Source: Limnomonas spitsbergensis (taxonomy: Eukaryota; Chlorophyta; Chlorophyceae; Chlamydomonadales). Taken from it: DNA of 64,000 nucleotides. Shown here piece after piece: positions 1 to 9,726 of this stretch. Numbering within the stretch: position 1 is the stretch's first letter; each line of letters begins with the position of its first letter. A program made the position numbers and the translations under genes. The notes beneath the pieces were generated by a model, which had not been told where the DNA came from, did no database searches, and was given only the letters and a program-made list of their open reading frames with translations. The stretch lies in assembly GCA_037349105.1 (NCBI GenBank), contig JAYJMM010000109.1:2617001-2681000 (forward strand), written 5' to 3'.

Positions 1-3000
1 ATATCGTCAGCTAGTTTACTCAATACCAGCCTCTTTGCCCCCTTCCTGGAGGAAGGTTCCACGCATCCTGGCACTGGTTCCTCCTCCTGAAAAGGTTCTG
101 GCATAAACGACTTAGGACGGGCGTTATGAACCGCCTGTTTGAAACCCGCAGGCTTGGGTACCAGCCCAACCTGCGTCATGAGTGCTACGGACTCGCTGAG
201 CATCTCTGCCATGGTCTGGTGCCAGCCTTCTGGCTCAGCCTGCACCGTTGCATTGCTGAGATGCGACACGTGGGCTGCCTGCTGCGCCTGACCTCCCTGG
301 CCAGGTCCAGGCCTAGGATACTGCCTGTTGTTCTGATTCCTGTCATACGGCCGGCCTGCAGCCTGTCCCTGCTGCGGCCTTGGCGGTAGGGGGTACTGCT
401 GTTGCGGCTGTCTGGCCGGTCCAGGAGTGATGTCTGTAACCAGGGGCATAGGCCTGTGCTCATCCCTTGCCCTGGGCGTCCTGCAATCCCTGGCTAGGTG
501 CGTCGTGCTACCACACTGGTAGCATGCTTTGGCTGCGCCTGAGGCCCCCTCAGCGTTGTAATGTGCCGTCCCCGTTTGGTCCGCCCAGGTAACTCCTCTG
601 GGTTTACCATCCATCCGTGACTGTGGTACTGCTGCTGAGCCTGCGGGGTGCACAATTCCATCAAGGCGTGTCCGCATCTCCCACTGTCCTGCTCTCTCTT
701 TTCTGCCCCTGTTGGGTTGTGCCTCTCCCTGGCCAGGCCCGCTGTTGGTTATCTGCTTGAAGCCGGTTCCTCCCAGGTCACCCATTTCCAGGGCAAACCT
801 CTCCCACAGCACCACCTGCTGCGTGAGTACTGCGATCTGGTCTTCATCGCTCATGCTGAGGTACCCTGGCACCGTCATTACGAACTTGCTCAGCTTGGCT
901 CTAGCAACCACTGGGAGTCCGTCATGGAACATGCGCGAGACCGAGTGGCTTCTGCCGAAGTGATCTACTGCATCCCTTGAGATCTGCAGCAACTCTGCCG
1001 TTGTCAGCACTCTGTGAGCAAATGCTTCCACCGTCTCCTCTGGCTTGACGTCCGGGTCTAGAGTAGTCTTTACTCCTAGCCTGAGGTTGGTGATGGCCGT
1101 CCTCTCCTCTGAAGTTGGCTTTCCCACCTCCTCCTGGACCACCCTGATCCACAAAGTGAGTAGCGAAGCTTCGCAACCCTGCTCCTCTGCTGGGGCTATC
1201 CACAGCTGCCCGATCCGCTCCACCTCTCTGGCAATTCTGTTTCCTGCGTGGGGCGCTGCCCTGATGGCTGCCATCAGCGGCCTCATGCTGGCCGGCTTGC
1301 TGTCCCACAGCTTGACCAGCGACTTGATCAGCAACGTCATAGCTGACGGCGACTGGCACGATCCAGCTATTTCACCTGCCACCACAGCCAATGCTGGCTG
1401 GTCATCCGACATTGCTAACCTGTTGTGTGATCCCCAGTATCCACACGCCTGGCAATACTTCCTGGCTGCAACTGCGCCTGGGTGTGACATATCCAGGACT
1501 GGTACGTTGCCTTGGATGGCTGGGATCTTGGCTACCTTGGCTACCCCTGCCAACTGCAGTACCATCTGCTGCTGCAGCTGCAGGTTCATCCTCGCTTGCT
1601 CCCGATCGAGCCTTTTCATTTCCTGGTCGCTGGACTCCTGTCTGGCCCCCGGCCTGCGTCTGTCCGCTCCTCCTGGTCCCGAATCTACTGACTCTGACCG
1701 TGACCCAGGTCCTCCACTGCCGCCCCTCGATGGGCTGCGGCCTGAATGATACCTGTCATGTCTGTTATAATCCTCATCCTGATCGTGAGCGTCTCGTGAT
1801 GGCTGTCTGCCCGCTCTGCCTGCCGAGCTTCTACTTCCTTCAGGTGGCGGTCGTTCTGATTCGCTTCTGCCTGGTCTGCTGTCAGATCCAGGCCTCCAAG
1901 ACTGTGCTCTACCGGGCTCTGCCTGTCCCCTGGGCAGTTCCTGGTCTTGCCATTCCTGCCGCACTCCTCTGCTGTGTTCCGCTGGTCCCCTGGATTGCTC
2001 CTGGCTCTGCTGGCTTGGCTGTTCCCTGCCCTCTGCCTGTCCTCTGGGCGGCTCTTGGCTATGCTGGTGAGGCTGTTCCCTGGAGTATGCCTGCCCCCTG
2101 GGCGGCTCCTGGCTCTGCCGACCTGGCTGCGTCCCGCCTGTGTAATTCCTGGCATAGGAATCAGACTGTGTTTCCTCTCTGGCCTCCTGTATTTTTGGAC
2201 CACTGCTCCGTGCGCTGCCTGCAGGATCATTCCTCCTGGCTCCCCTTGCTGTGCCTGACTGCCTGTTCCTCAGGAATTCCTTGATGTAATCCACCTGGGT
2301 TTCCTGGTATGCGTTCTCTTTGTCCTCGACTATGCGTAGCAACTCATAAGACTCTTGCCTGCTTGCTCTGCGTGTTGCTGTGCTTTGCTCTGCCATCCTA
2401 GCGAGTGATCGGCTAGTCAATTCCGCCCTTTCACTGGCGGCTGGACTGCTGGCTCTGGGCGCTTCCCTGCCCCTTGGCCGTCCTCTGAGGCTGGGCTCGC
2501 TGCTGACCTCGAAAGCTGCAGATCTGAGTGTTGGTGTTGGCGCGGCTCCCGCCTGCTGCTGCCACCTTTGCACCTCCCTGAGCCCCTCAGGCCGCTGCAC
2601 CTCTGTTTCAAATCCTTCCCACGCCTGGCCCTCCTCATCCTCTGGCTCTGATCCAGGTTCCTCCTGGTCTCCTGTGACCTCGTTGCACCATTCATCTGCG
2701 AAGGCTTTAACAGCCCTGGCTGCTTCGTGTCCCGCCCTTCCCTTGGATACCTGTCCAAGGGCGGCTAAAAGTATCGCCCTGTCCAACCCTGTGTGGGGAA
2801 TACCCAACATGGCCTTTGTTGCCCATCCCCGCAGATGATGGGCCTTGAACTCCTCAATGGCTGTGACCTGGTCCTGGAAATGCAAGAACGTCCTGGAGCA
2901 AACTTGCTTCCACAGGTCTGTTGCCCACTGCAAAATTCCTGCCCAACCGATCGGCCCTTCTGACTCCTCATCGCCGCACACTACTCCCACTGTCTTGGAG

Positions 3001-3953
3001 CGTTCTGGCTCTCTTTGCATCTGGCTGCTAGCTCCCTCCATGGATTTCTGCACAGGTCTGTTCACGCTGGGTGGAAAACTGGACAGCGGTGTGCCGAAGA
3101 CTGTGGATCCAGCTCCTCTTCTAACCAGTGCCTTGCGCGGCTGCAGCTGCTGCACGGTACGCAGTCCTGCTGTAGTCTGCTGCCCCTGCTTTTCCTGAAC
3201 TGGGTCTGGCTGTTCTTCCTCGGATATTAGGTCAGCCCAAGGCTTCCCTACCGGCTCAGCTGGTTTCTCCCTTTCCTTGCCTGCCTGCGAGCTCTGTCTG
3301 CCCGCTGCTGGCTGGGGCTCAGCTTCCTCGTGCTTGACCCCTGCAGGCACATTCCTGGCCCCATCTTCCTCTGTCTTTATTCGAGGTTTGTCTGTGCAGG
3401 TTTTATCACAGCCTGCAAACTTGTCTGAAGCTGCGGCTACCTTGGCCCTTAGATCCGATTGGCTGGGCTCTTTTTCAACCCGCTGTGCAACACTTGCCAC
3501 CCTGGGCAGGCTCTGCTGCGGCTCGGCCTCAGGTTCACTGCTCTGTCGCGTGTCACAGCTCTGGGATGCTTCCGTTGCTTGATCCAAGATCAGCTCTGGG
3601 GTTCCCGCTTGAGTCTGCCCCTGCTCGAAATTCAAACTGCTGTCTGAACCAGCGGGCAATGGACCCCCTCGACCAATGCCTTTTCGTGTTACTAGTACTG
3701 CACCATCTGCCTGCGCCCCTGCCCCTCTGGGTGGTACGCGGCCCGGCTCAGGTACCCTGCAGTCCTCTGCAGGCGGTTCCACTGGCCCTGCCAGCTTTTC
3801 CGCCATCAACAGGGCCTCTGCCACAATCTCAGCACTAGCATTTTTTAGGTCTACACCCGGCTCCAGCCCCCTCAGACGCCCACTCTTCCGTTGGACGTCA
3901 GGGTGCTGGTGCCTATCGGGGTTCAGATCTACGCCTGTCATCTCCACAGGCAT
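1..3953 (-). CDS. Gag polyprotein of retrotransposon A (3' end outside window)
   Basis: This would be the structural polyprotein forming the nucleocapsid and binding the element RNA. The frame is open from a TAG at 3996-3998 to position 1, at least 1317 codons, and I read it through without a stop. The start chosen is the first ATG (3953); a second ATG lies four codons on. The first ~800 residues are low complexity, rich in E, P, Q, R and S, with a tandem motif like SQEPPRGQ around residues 600-670. A helical, gag-like region follows at about residues 860-1060. A classical zinc knuckle, CYQCGSTTHLARDC (C-X2-C-X4-H-X4-C), is at residues 1144-1157, followed by a Q/P/G-rich tail. It is much longer than a usual Ty3 Gag, perhaps because it is fused to downstream domains. 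Confident as gag; subgroup unknown. Confidence 0.82.
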   Translation of the reverse strand, partial: MPVEMTGVDLNPDRHQHPDVQRKSGRLRGLEPGVDLKNASAEIVAEALLMAEKLAGPVEPPAEDCRVPEPGRVPPRGAGAQADGAVLVTRKGIGRGGPLPAGSDSSLNFEQGQTQAGTPELILDQATEASQSCDTRQSSEPEAEPQQSLPRVASVAQRVEKEPSQSDLRAKVAAASDKFAGCDKTCTDKPRIKTEEDGARNVPAGVKHEEAEPQPAAGRQSSQAGKEREKPAEPVGKPWADLISEEEQPDPVQEKQGQQTTAGLRTVQQLQPRKALVRRGAGSTVFGTPLSSFPPSVNRPVQKSMEGASSQMQREPERSKTVGVVCGDEESEGPIGWAGILQWATDLWKQVCSRTFLHFQDQVTAIEEFKAHHLRGWATKAMLGIPHTGLDRAILLAALGQVSKGRAGHEAARAVKAFADEWCNEVTGDQEEPGSEPEDEEGQAWEGFETEVQRPEGLREVQRWQQQAGAAPTPTLRSAAFEVSSEPSLRGRPRGREAPRASSPAASERAELTSRSLARMAEQSTATRRASRQESYELLRIVEDKENAYQETQVDYIKEFLRNRQSGTARGARRNDPAGSARSSGPKIQEAREETQSDSYARNYTGGTQPGRQSQEPPRGQAYSREQPHQHSQEPPRGQAEGREQPSQQSQEQSRGPAEHSRGVRQEWQDQELPRGQAEPGRAQSWRPGSDSRPGRSESERPPPEGSRSSAGRAGRQPSRDAHDQDEDYNRHDRYHSGRSPSRGGSGGPGSRSESVDSGPGGADRRRPGARQESSDQEMKRLDREQARMNLQLQQQMVLQLAGVAKVAKIPAIQGNVPVLDMSHPGAVAARKYCQACGYWGSHNRLAMSDDQPALAVVAGEIAGSCQSPSAMTLLIKSLVKLWDSKPASMRPLMAAIRAAPHAGNRIAREVERIGQLWIAPAEEQGCEASLLTLWIRVVQEEVGKPTSEERTAITNLRLGVKTTLDPDVKPEETVEAFAHRVLTTAELLQISRDAVDHFGRSHSVSRMFHDGLPVVARAKLSKFVMTVPGYLSMSDEDQIAVLTQQVVLWERFALEMGDLGGTGFKQITNSGPGQGEAQPNRGRKERAGQWEMRTRLDGIVHPAGSAAVPQSRMDGKPRGVTWADQTGTAHYNAEGASGAAKACYQCGSTTHLARDCRTPRARDEHRPMPLVTDITPGPARQPQQQYPLPPRPQQGQAAGRPYDRNQNNRQYPRPGPGQGGQAQQAAHVSHLSNATVQAEPEGWHQTMAEMLSESVALMTQVGLVPKPAGFKQAVHNARPKSFMPEPFQEEEPVPGCVEPSSRKGAKRLVLSKLADD

Positions 3954-3998
3954 TTTACGAACCGCACTGTCCTGCAGGTGTGCTGGCGACACCCCCTA

Positions 3999-5286
3999 CA
4001 AAACCTGCTAACGTTAGGCTTCTGCCCCTTATCCCTACTGCAATCTGGTGAGGATCTGCTAGTCAAGGCCGGACGGCAGGTACTGCAATTTCGCAGGATA
4101 GGCCTTGCCCTCTGCTGTTATGCTCACTAAACTTTTAATCTGGCGGAATCCTCCTTCGCCCTTTAGTCCCTCCCACCTTTGCTGGCTGGGTTGCCTCTAG
4201 CTGGCACACGTCCCTTGCGGATGTCTCGCCTCCGGGCGGATATATCCTCTTGCGCTGTGTCAGTTCCTCTCTGACGTCCTGCGGGGATCCTTTGGTACAC
4301 CACAAAATTTTAAACTTGGATGATCTATCAACAAGTTCACTTCTGTCAATGATGAACGATTGGATCCACCTGATCACAATCTGCAGTCACACAGGAATTA
4401 TCTGCTGGGTGTATAAATCCACAGCCAGATCCTCAAGCCTCTCCTGGACTCAACACTAAGTTGCCACTCTCAGTGATTCTCAGGGTTTAACTTGGCACTC
4501 TCTATGGAGATTACCACAGCAAAGTGCAGTTCAAATGCTGTCCAAGGTCGTTTGCATACAAATAAATTTCCAATTTCGCTGCACAAGCACCTTTAGCAGG
4601 AATTGGCAAATTAAGCTGATCAGGCTAAATCCACTTCGTCCCTTTCTAAAGGACACGCGATGTGCGCTTCAGGTCCGTGGCGGACTTCTCTCCTCACGGC
4701 AGTGACGGACGCCTACGGGCAGGCTCAGTGACTATTCACTGGCTGCGAGTGCTCAGCGAGTTAAGCGGCTAGCTGGTTATTTGTTTGTATAGCAATTGAC
4801 TTAGGGAGCACAGGCCTTCTGGCCGTCTGGGCGCGATCCAGCTGGGCTATGTTAAGGTGCACTTACCGCGTGACACGCGGTGAGGGTGACGGGACGTAGA
4901 CTGCGTACTTCTTCTTCAGCAGGGTCTCGGTTCTCTACTGGGGTACTTGTTTCCAGCTAGATCAGCTGAGGCTGAGCTAGTCTTGACTCGGGTTGAGGTA
5001 CTGACTTATATGAAAGCTGCTGGTCTCGTAGACTGCCGGTGCTTGTTACAAATAGAGGTCTGTCCTTTAGAAAGGGACGAAGTAACTAGCCAAGGCAATT
5101 GCCGGGATACAGGGACCCGGCAGGCCCAATACAGAGTACGGTAGAACCTGTCAAACTTATCCTGCGTAAGCGGGTTTCTAGGTCTCAGTTCAAATCCGGA
5201 GGCTCCGCAGAGAAGCTGCGGAGTCACCGAGGCCGCTAACTGCGGTCTAAACGGTTCTGTCACGTATACGGTAATATACCGTGACA
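3999..5286 (-). other. Leader and candidate 5' LTR of retrotransposon A
   Basis: No coding frame is convincing here. On the minus strand the stretch from 5286 begins TGTCACGG, a good LTR start, and just 5' of gag it gives way to a possible primer-binding site beginning TGGCAAC (minus strand, 4466-4460). That would make the LTR about 820 bp. The end before TGGCAAC does not read CA, no second LTR is in view and no target duplication can be tested, so this is tentative. Confidence 0.33.
4633..5083. repeat. Perfect 23 bp inverted repeat, arms about 405 bp apart
   Basis: Positions 4633-4655 and 5061-5083 are exact reverse complements (23 of 23). Pairing stops at once on both sides. The arms lie within the candidate LTR of element A, so its transcript could fold into a long-range stem. 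Confidence 0.75.
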
Positions 5287-5287
5287 G
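5257..5287. repeat. Imperfect palindrome at candidate LTR end
   Basis: The arms CTGTCACG and CGTGACAG bracket an AT-rich centre, with a single-base offset between the inner TATAC segments. The minus-strand reading gives the LTR-like start TGTCACGG. Confidence 0.55.
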
Positions 5288-5719
5288 CCCTCTCAGGTGC
5301 TGCCTGGCTATGAGCCACACCTCAACATGCTGAAATATGTATCACTGGCTCGCTTATTCATTAAGGGCCAAGACATTGGCTTCACTCTTTATCTGATTTC
5401 ATTTCCCATAAGATAATCATGCCATCCATTTAAACAGTACCGGTAATGATGTTGTGCTTATCAGGGGTGCTAATCACATTTCTTACCAGGTACCGGGGGG
5501 GGGGTTAACAGGCCTGGTTTAAAACTCTAAACGAACAGCCAGCCCGGTTACCAACTTCAACTATGCAAACAAATAATGTATTTTGTTCGTAGACTACTTT
5601 GTTGTCTCAAAAGATAATACACAGGGAACACACACAGAACTGGGTCCAATTACTGTGACAACACCTAGGTTGCATAGCGCACTTACCGTCCCAGGCATCC
5701 ATGGTCCACCCTCACTCCC
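5288..5719. other. Intergenic spacer between retrotransposon A and the ETF-QO 3' end
   Basis: Nothing coding is seen. It contains a G10 run near 5495 and ordinary mixed sequence. The 3' untranslated region of the neighbouring minus-strand gene should fall here. Confidence 0.4.
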
Positions 5720-6300
5720 TTACATAAGTGTGTACCCTGGCCCCCCACCGCCCTGGGGCACCGTCCACTTGATATTTTGCTTGGGGTCTTTAATGTCGCA
5801 CGCCTTGCAGTGCAGGCAGTTCTGCGCGTTGATGACCAGACGCTTGCGGCCGAGCTCATCTTCCACATACTCATAGACACCTGGGCAGGGCAGGAGCAAA
5901 TCAAAAGGGCCAGAATTGGCCCGGTACCCAGCGGGGTGGCTGGTGCCTGACAGTGAGGGTGGTTATGCCCCATTCTCACGCAAATGGTAAACTTGATACG
6001 TTCCCCCGTTTGGCCGCGTCAAGATCCAGTCCGGTATTGCCCCCCCTACAGATTCAGGATCCCATAATCCATTCAGCGACAAGAAAGGCGCAAAGCTCCC
6101 GTCTCGCACAAGCTCAACTTCTGTCTCACACAAGCTCACACCTGCCGGGCAGTACTTGGTCTCCGGGCCTCCAAAGTGCGGCAGGTTGACGCGCTCCGGC
6201 AAGCTTGGGTCCTTAAGGGTCAAGTGCGGCGGCTGGTTGTGGTCGTGGTTGGTGCCGCTGAGGTACAGGGACCGAGGCAGGTCGAAGTTCCGCGGACCCC
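5720..6300 (-). CDS. ETFQO: Electron-transfer flavoprotein:ubiquinone oxidoreductase, C-terminal exons
   Basis: The mitochondrial inner-membrane enzyme passes electrons from ETF to ubiquinone. Two minus-strand exons are readable. The upstream exon (about 6300 to 6142) encodes a segment including [18 protein letters not shown] and ends KYCPAG. A 261 bp GT-AG intron (6141-5881) follows, then the last exon (5880-5720) with the 4Fe-4S ligand segment [16 protein letters not shown] and the terminal [10 protein letters not shown] before TAA. Splice phase is 1 on both sides and restores PAGVYEYV. These motifs match the family's ferredoxin-like C-terminus, closest to the plant form. Only about the last 100 of ~600 residues are recognised. 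Upstream sequence is a G9 run and then inverted-repeat transposons, so the 5' exons are either further away or lost. The exact 5' border of the upstream exon is uncertain. Confidence 0.92.
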
Positions 6301-6322
6301 CCCCCTCCGCGGAAAAGAATGC

Positions 6323-6413
6323 GTTCCTCCACCCTTTCGACAGTTCCTCCACCCGTTCCTCCACACCTGTTCCACGAGATCGGGTGGAGGAACTTTCGAA
6401 AGGGTGGAGGAAC
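6323..6413. repeat. 91 bp inverted-repeat (hairpin) element beside the ETF-QO exon
   Basis: The terminal arms at 6323-6340 and 6396-6413 (start GTTCCTCCACCCTTTCGA) are perfect reverse complements of 18 bp. The interior repeats the GTTCCTCCACC motif in both orientations, and another copy follows at about 6415. It looks like a miniature foldback element sitting at or just upstream of the splice acceptor of the ETF-QO exon. Confidence 0.7.
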
Positions 6414-6445
6414 AAGTTCCTCCACGCATCAGAATCGTGCTGTTA

Positions 6446-7396
6446 GGCTGTGTTTCCATTTGGATTCCATTTGGATTCCTTAATCGGGGTTGGTTGAAAT
6501 GCAGTTCGCCGCAAAGGATTCCTGAATCCGTTTGGTGTTTCCACTGAAATCGGACTGGAACCAACGAAGAAATGCTACAGCCAGACTACTAGTAGGTACT
6601 ACTTCATTTCGCCACACAAACCCTCGAGTCGCACCGACAATGCCCTCCACATGGTCGGCACAGTCTCAGAGGCTTGCTTGCCACACAATTTTTTTGGCGA
6701 TGCATCGGGGGAAGGCGTCAGTGTCACAGAACGCTCGCTCGCGCTCGCCCAAACAGGTACTACTTGGTCGGGGTGGCGTGTCACAGAGGGCTCGCTCCCG
6801 CTCGCTCATGTACTTGTTGGGGGGTGGCGTGTCACAGAAGGGGGCCCCCGCCCCCCCCGCTCCGCGCTGCCCCTACACGATCCAGATCGGACCTCAAATG
6901 GAACGAATCATCTTGCATGGCGACATCAAGCGGTCGAAAGTCTGCACAGTGGTGCTGCATGCCATATCAATGGCGCCCCATGCTTACACGACTAAGCTTT
7001 TGCGTAAATCCAGAAGGAAACTACTCAAACGCGGGAACTAGCCCGTTCGCGTTGTAATCCCACAGGCCTGGTGCTCTGTCGCCATCCATTATGCACCGAT
7101 TACGCACCGATGATGCACCTTTGCAATCTCCGCACCACAAGTGCCGCCTCTGGTTTCTATCAGACAAGTAAAATAGCGGCGAAAGCATTCTAAGAAAGTT
7201 AACGTTGTGAGCGCATAATGACAAAGTCGACAACCAACTTTCGGATTAAGCTAATCCTGGTCCTCGACGAGGATTAAGCTATTCTTTTTTCGGAGGCTTA
7301 ATCCGTCCTTAATCCGTGTCAGTTGCCGTCGGTTGCCTCATTCAACGTCCTTAATCCGTGTCGGTTGGGTCGGGAATCGCCAGTGGAAACACGGTC
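6446..7396. mobile_element. PIF/Harbinger-like miniature transposon, 951 bp
   Basis: The left end GGCTGTGTTTCCA and the right end TGGAAACACGGTC are imperfect terminal inverted repeats. The trinucleotide TTA flanks both sides (6443-6445 and 7397-7399), as expected for a 3 bp PIF/Harbinger target duplication. There is no transposase frame, so it is non-autonomous. Relative to the next copy it carries about 290 extra bases (6577-6865). Confidence 0.6.
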
Positions 7397-7399
7397 TTA

Positions 7400-7842
7400 G
7401 GCTGTGTTTCCACTGGCGATTTTGGATTCCTTAATCGGGGTTGGTTGAAATACAGCTGGCCGCGAAGGATTCCTTAATCCGTTTGGTGTTTCCACCGAAA
7501 TCGGACTGGAACCAACGAAGAAATGCTACAGCCAGCTGTAGCGCTGCCCCTACACAATCCAGATCGGACCTCAAATGGAACGAATCATCTTGCATGGCGA
7601 CATCAAGCGGTCGAAAGTCTGCACAGTGGTGCTGCATGCCATATCAATGGCGCCCCATGCTTACACAACTAAGCTTTTGCGCAAATCCAGAAGGAAACTT
7701 CTCAAACGCGGGAACAAGCCCGTTCGCGTTGTAATCCCACAGGCCTGGTGCTCTGTCGCCATCCATTATGCACCGATTATGCACCGATGATGCAGAAAGA
7801 AAGAAAGAAAACGCCTGAGCGTGGCTTGAGGAATACGGTAAT
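7400..7842. mobile_element. Second, truncated copy of the same miniature transposon
   Basis: It starts directly after the shared TTA with GGCTGTGTTTCCACTGG. It then parallels the first copy (blocks around 6480-6576 and 6866-7125) nearly base for base, but lacks the central insertion. Similarity is interrupted by a GAAA-rich insertion near 7797 and ends near 7842; no right terminal repeat was found. Confidence 0.6.
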
Positions 7843-8112
7843 CTTTGCAATCTCCGGTAACAGATTCGGTCACACGATTACCCTATACTTAACATGAGGT
7901 CGATGTTTGTTTTTTCTATCGATTCGAACATCTTATGTGAGCAACCTAATCAATGCATCGCGGCCATGCAGATTCCCAAGGAAGACCCAGCCATCCTGCC
8001 TACCAACCTCCCCAACCGAACACTACTGGAAGATCTTGCTGTTGAAAATATCACGTAGCAGATAGTAGTAATTACAAATGGGCGATGTTCCAAATCGCAA
8101 ATAAGCACTGTT

Positions 8113-8209
8113 ACACCACCTAACTTGCCCTCTCATGGAGTACGCGACATGCGCCCTATAAGTCCTGGCTCGTGTCGCGTACTCCATGAGAGGACAAGTT
8201 AGGTGGTGT
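8113..8209. repeat. Snap-back hairpin, 37 bp arms
   Basis: Arms 8113-8149 and 8173-8209 are reverse complements with one mismatch in 37, around a 23-base loop. This suggests a miniature inverted-repeat element or a double-stranded RNA source. Confidence 0.8.
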
Positions 8210-8320
8210 CACAGAGCTTTCAGACGCATTCTATGGGTGTTTATCAGTGGCTGATCCTAACCTGCAGCAGCTGCAAAGATTACATTTGATCCAGAGGCCA
8301 CGGTCATTGCTTCGTGTCTT

Positions 8321-8416
8321 TACAAACGGGCGATGTTTCAAATCGCAAATAAGCTCTGGCTGTGCATCTAACCTTATCCTCTCATGGAGTAAGCGACACG
8401 CACCCTAAAAGTTCTG
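8321..8416. repeat. Diverged direct copy of 8073-8168
   Basis: The block from TACAAACGGGCGATG to the CCCTAAAAGT segment parallels 8073-8168 (TACAAATGGGCGATG onward), including CTCTCATGGAGTA. It lacks the second hairpin arm, so it is a half copy of the snap-back repeat. Confidence 0.65.
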
Positions 8417-9571
8417 TAGAACCCACACATTTCCCTCACACAATGTCGCTGTGCCCCCGGTCAGGATCGTGGAGCCCCGGGGCAGGGGGCATAATTGTTG
8501 CGACATTGATGAGTCAGCATCAATTTCGTGATTAAATTCTGAGACGTGTTCTCTTTGAACCAGAGAGCTTTGTACGGCTTATTTCCTAGGTTACCGATCG
8601 AGGGAAGACCACCGCTCATTTGACTGTCGTGCAAACCGTGAAGTGACTGGTCACTGCGTCATCGTAACCAGCCTGAATGATGCTGTGTATTTTCTAATTC
8701 ACGGCATGACTGATCGAGGAAGTGCTCAGACCTTCCCCTGAACATCTGCTGGCATTAAACACATCGCACAAGGGTTTTGCCTCGACTGGACAGTGAGGTC
8801 GGCGGCGAGATAACGCATTTCGGGGTGGAAATCGAATTTGAAGTACTATTCCAAGCAATGATGGAGTAAATAGACACAGTCGCGAGCTCATCACTTCGGC
8901 TTACCTCTAATGCCAACCTCACCAGCTGCCAGCCATCGACGACATCTGCTGTCCATGACGGTTGACATTCGAAGACGTCCCTGCTGCTGCCGGCACGCTG
9001 AGCTTTAGTAGCTTGAACCATGGAGTCAGCCCACAGCGTTCAAAGCGCCAGCATCGTGCTGTTGGCCCGCTCTGAGCACGGCGAGCATGCAAGCGGATCT
9101 CTCCGCGCCGATCTTGCCCTGCGATTCTCCATATTTAGCCAGGTATTCGTCCGCAGCTGTTCGCTCGCTAGATTTCTCAGAGGGTATCATGCGAGCCATG
9201 CAACACAACAGCTGAAATTATCCGAAGTGCAGAAATCTGCATCTTCTTGACCGTAACAGATACGATTCTGATTCTCGTTGCTGCCAGCTGACATTACTGA
9301 CATGCATGCCTTTATAATGATGCCTGACAAGCTAGCATGCATGCCCTACAGCGTTTACTTCAGTGCGCAACATGGCACCTTTTGCAAGCGTCTGCGCCGA
9401 TTGATACAAAATCTGAACCGGTTTTAGAAGGTCCAAGCAACATGGCATGCTGCACCATGTTTTGAAAAATGCAAGAGCAACCAGCACTCAGCCCACCAGA
9501 CACTACTGCCCTGGAGCCTCCGAAGGCATTAGTGACTGCTGCCATGGCCCTGCTTCCCCCCATGCACGCAG

Positions 9572-9726
9572 AGGCTCAAGAAGTTAATGCGCAAGGCCTG
9601 TCGCCCGCCCCCCTATTACTTCTGGGTGGTGGCCTTCCTTCTGGCGCTGCTGGTCTCAGTGGGTGTGGCTGGAATCATCTTCTATGCACGAGAGGTCTCC
9701 GGTCGGAGCTTGGACATCGCAACCAG
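9572..9726 (+). CDS. Cyclase exon with first transmembrane segment
   Basis: The acceptor ends CACGCAG at 9571 and the donor is CCAG|GTACTC. The frame reads a basic stretch ([12 protein letters not shown]), then a hydrophobic helix [20 protein letters not shown], then FYAREVSG. The positive-inside rule places the N-terminus in the cytoplasm. It ends in phase 2, whereas the next recognised exon needs phase 1, so an intervening exon was missed or this exon uses another border. Membership in the cyclase gene is inferred from strand, position and the need for a first anchor. Confidence 0.6.

Larger units (their letters stand above)
1..5286 (-). mobile_element. 5' portion of LTR retrotransposon A (Ty3-type likely), cut by the left window edge
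   Basis: A minus-strand retroelement is inferred from one very long gag frame with a canonical CCHC zinc knuckle that runs off position 1. Protease, reverse transcriptase and integrase would lie beyond the left edge, so the superfamily assignment is an inference. To its right, 3999-5286 has no coding frame and may hold the leader and the 5' LTR. A candidate LTR start is the sequence TGTCACGG on the minus strand at 5286, inside an imperfect palindrome at 5257-5287. The partner LTR is outside the window, so the boundaries are not proven. Confidence 0.6.
7843..9571. other. Non-coding or unresolved region upstream of the first cyclase exon
   Basis: It holds the foldback repeats at 8073-8416. Further right, up to 9571, I see no convincing exon. 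A plus-strand ATG at 9020 opens 76 codons, and the true 5' exon(s) and promoter of the cyclase gene may be in this stretch, but nothing ties them to it. Confidence 0.35.

Noticed and set aside
1045..2284. Plus-strand proteins of 234 and 297 residues
   Set aside because: They are antisense shadows of the continuous gag frame on the minus strand, which has the zinc knuckle and coding-like composition.
5150..5225. tRNA-like GTTCAAATCC segment
   Set aside because: It resembles a T-arm loop, but the flanking sequence does not fold into acceptor, D and anticodon arms.
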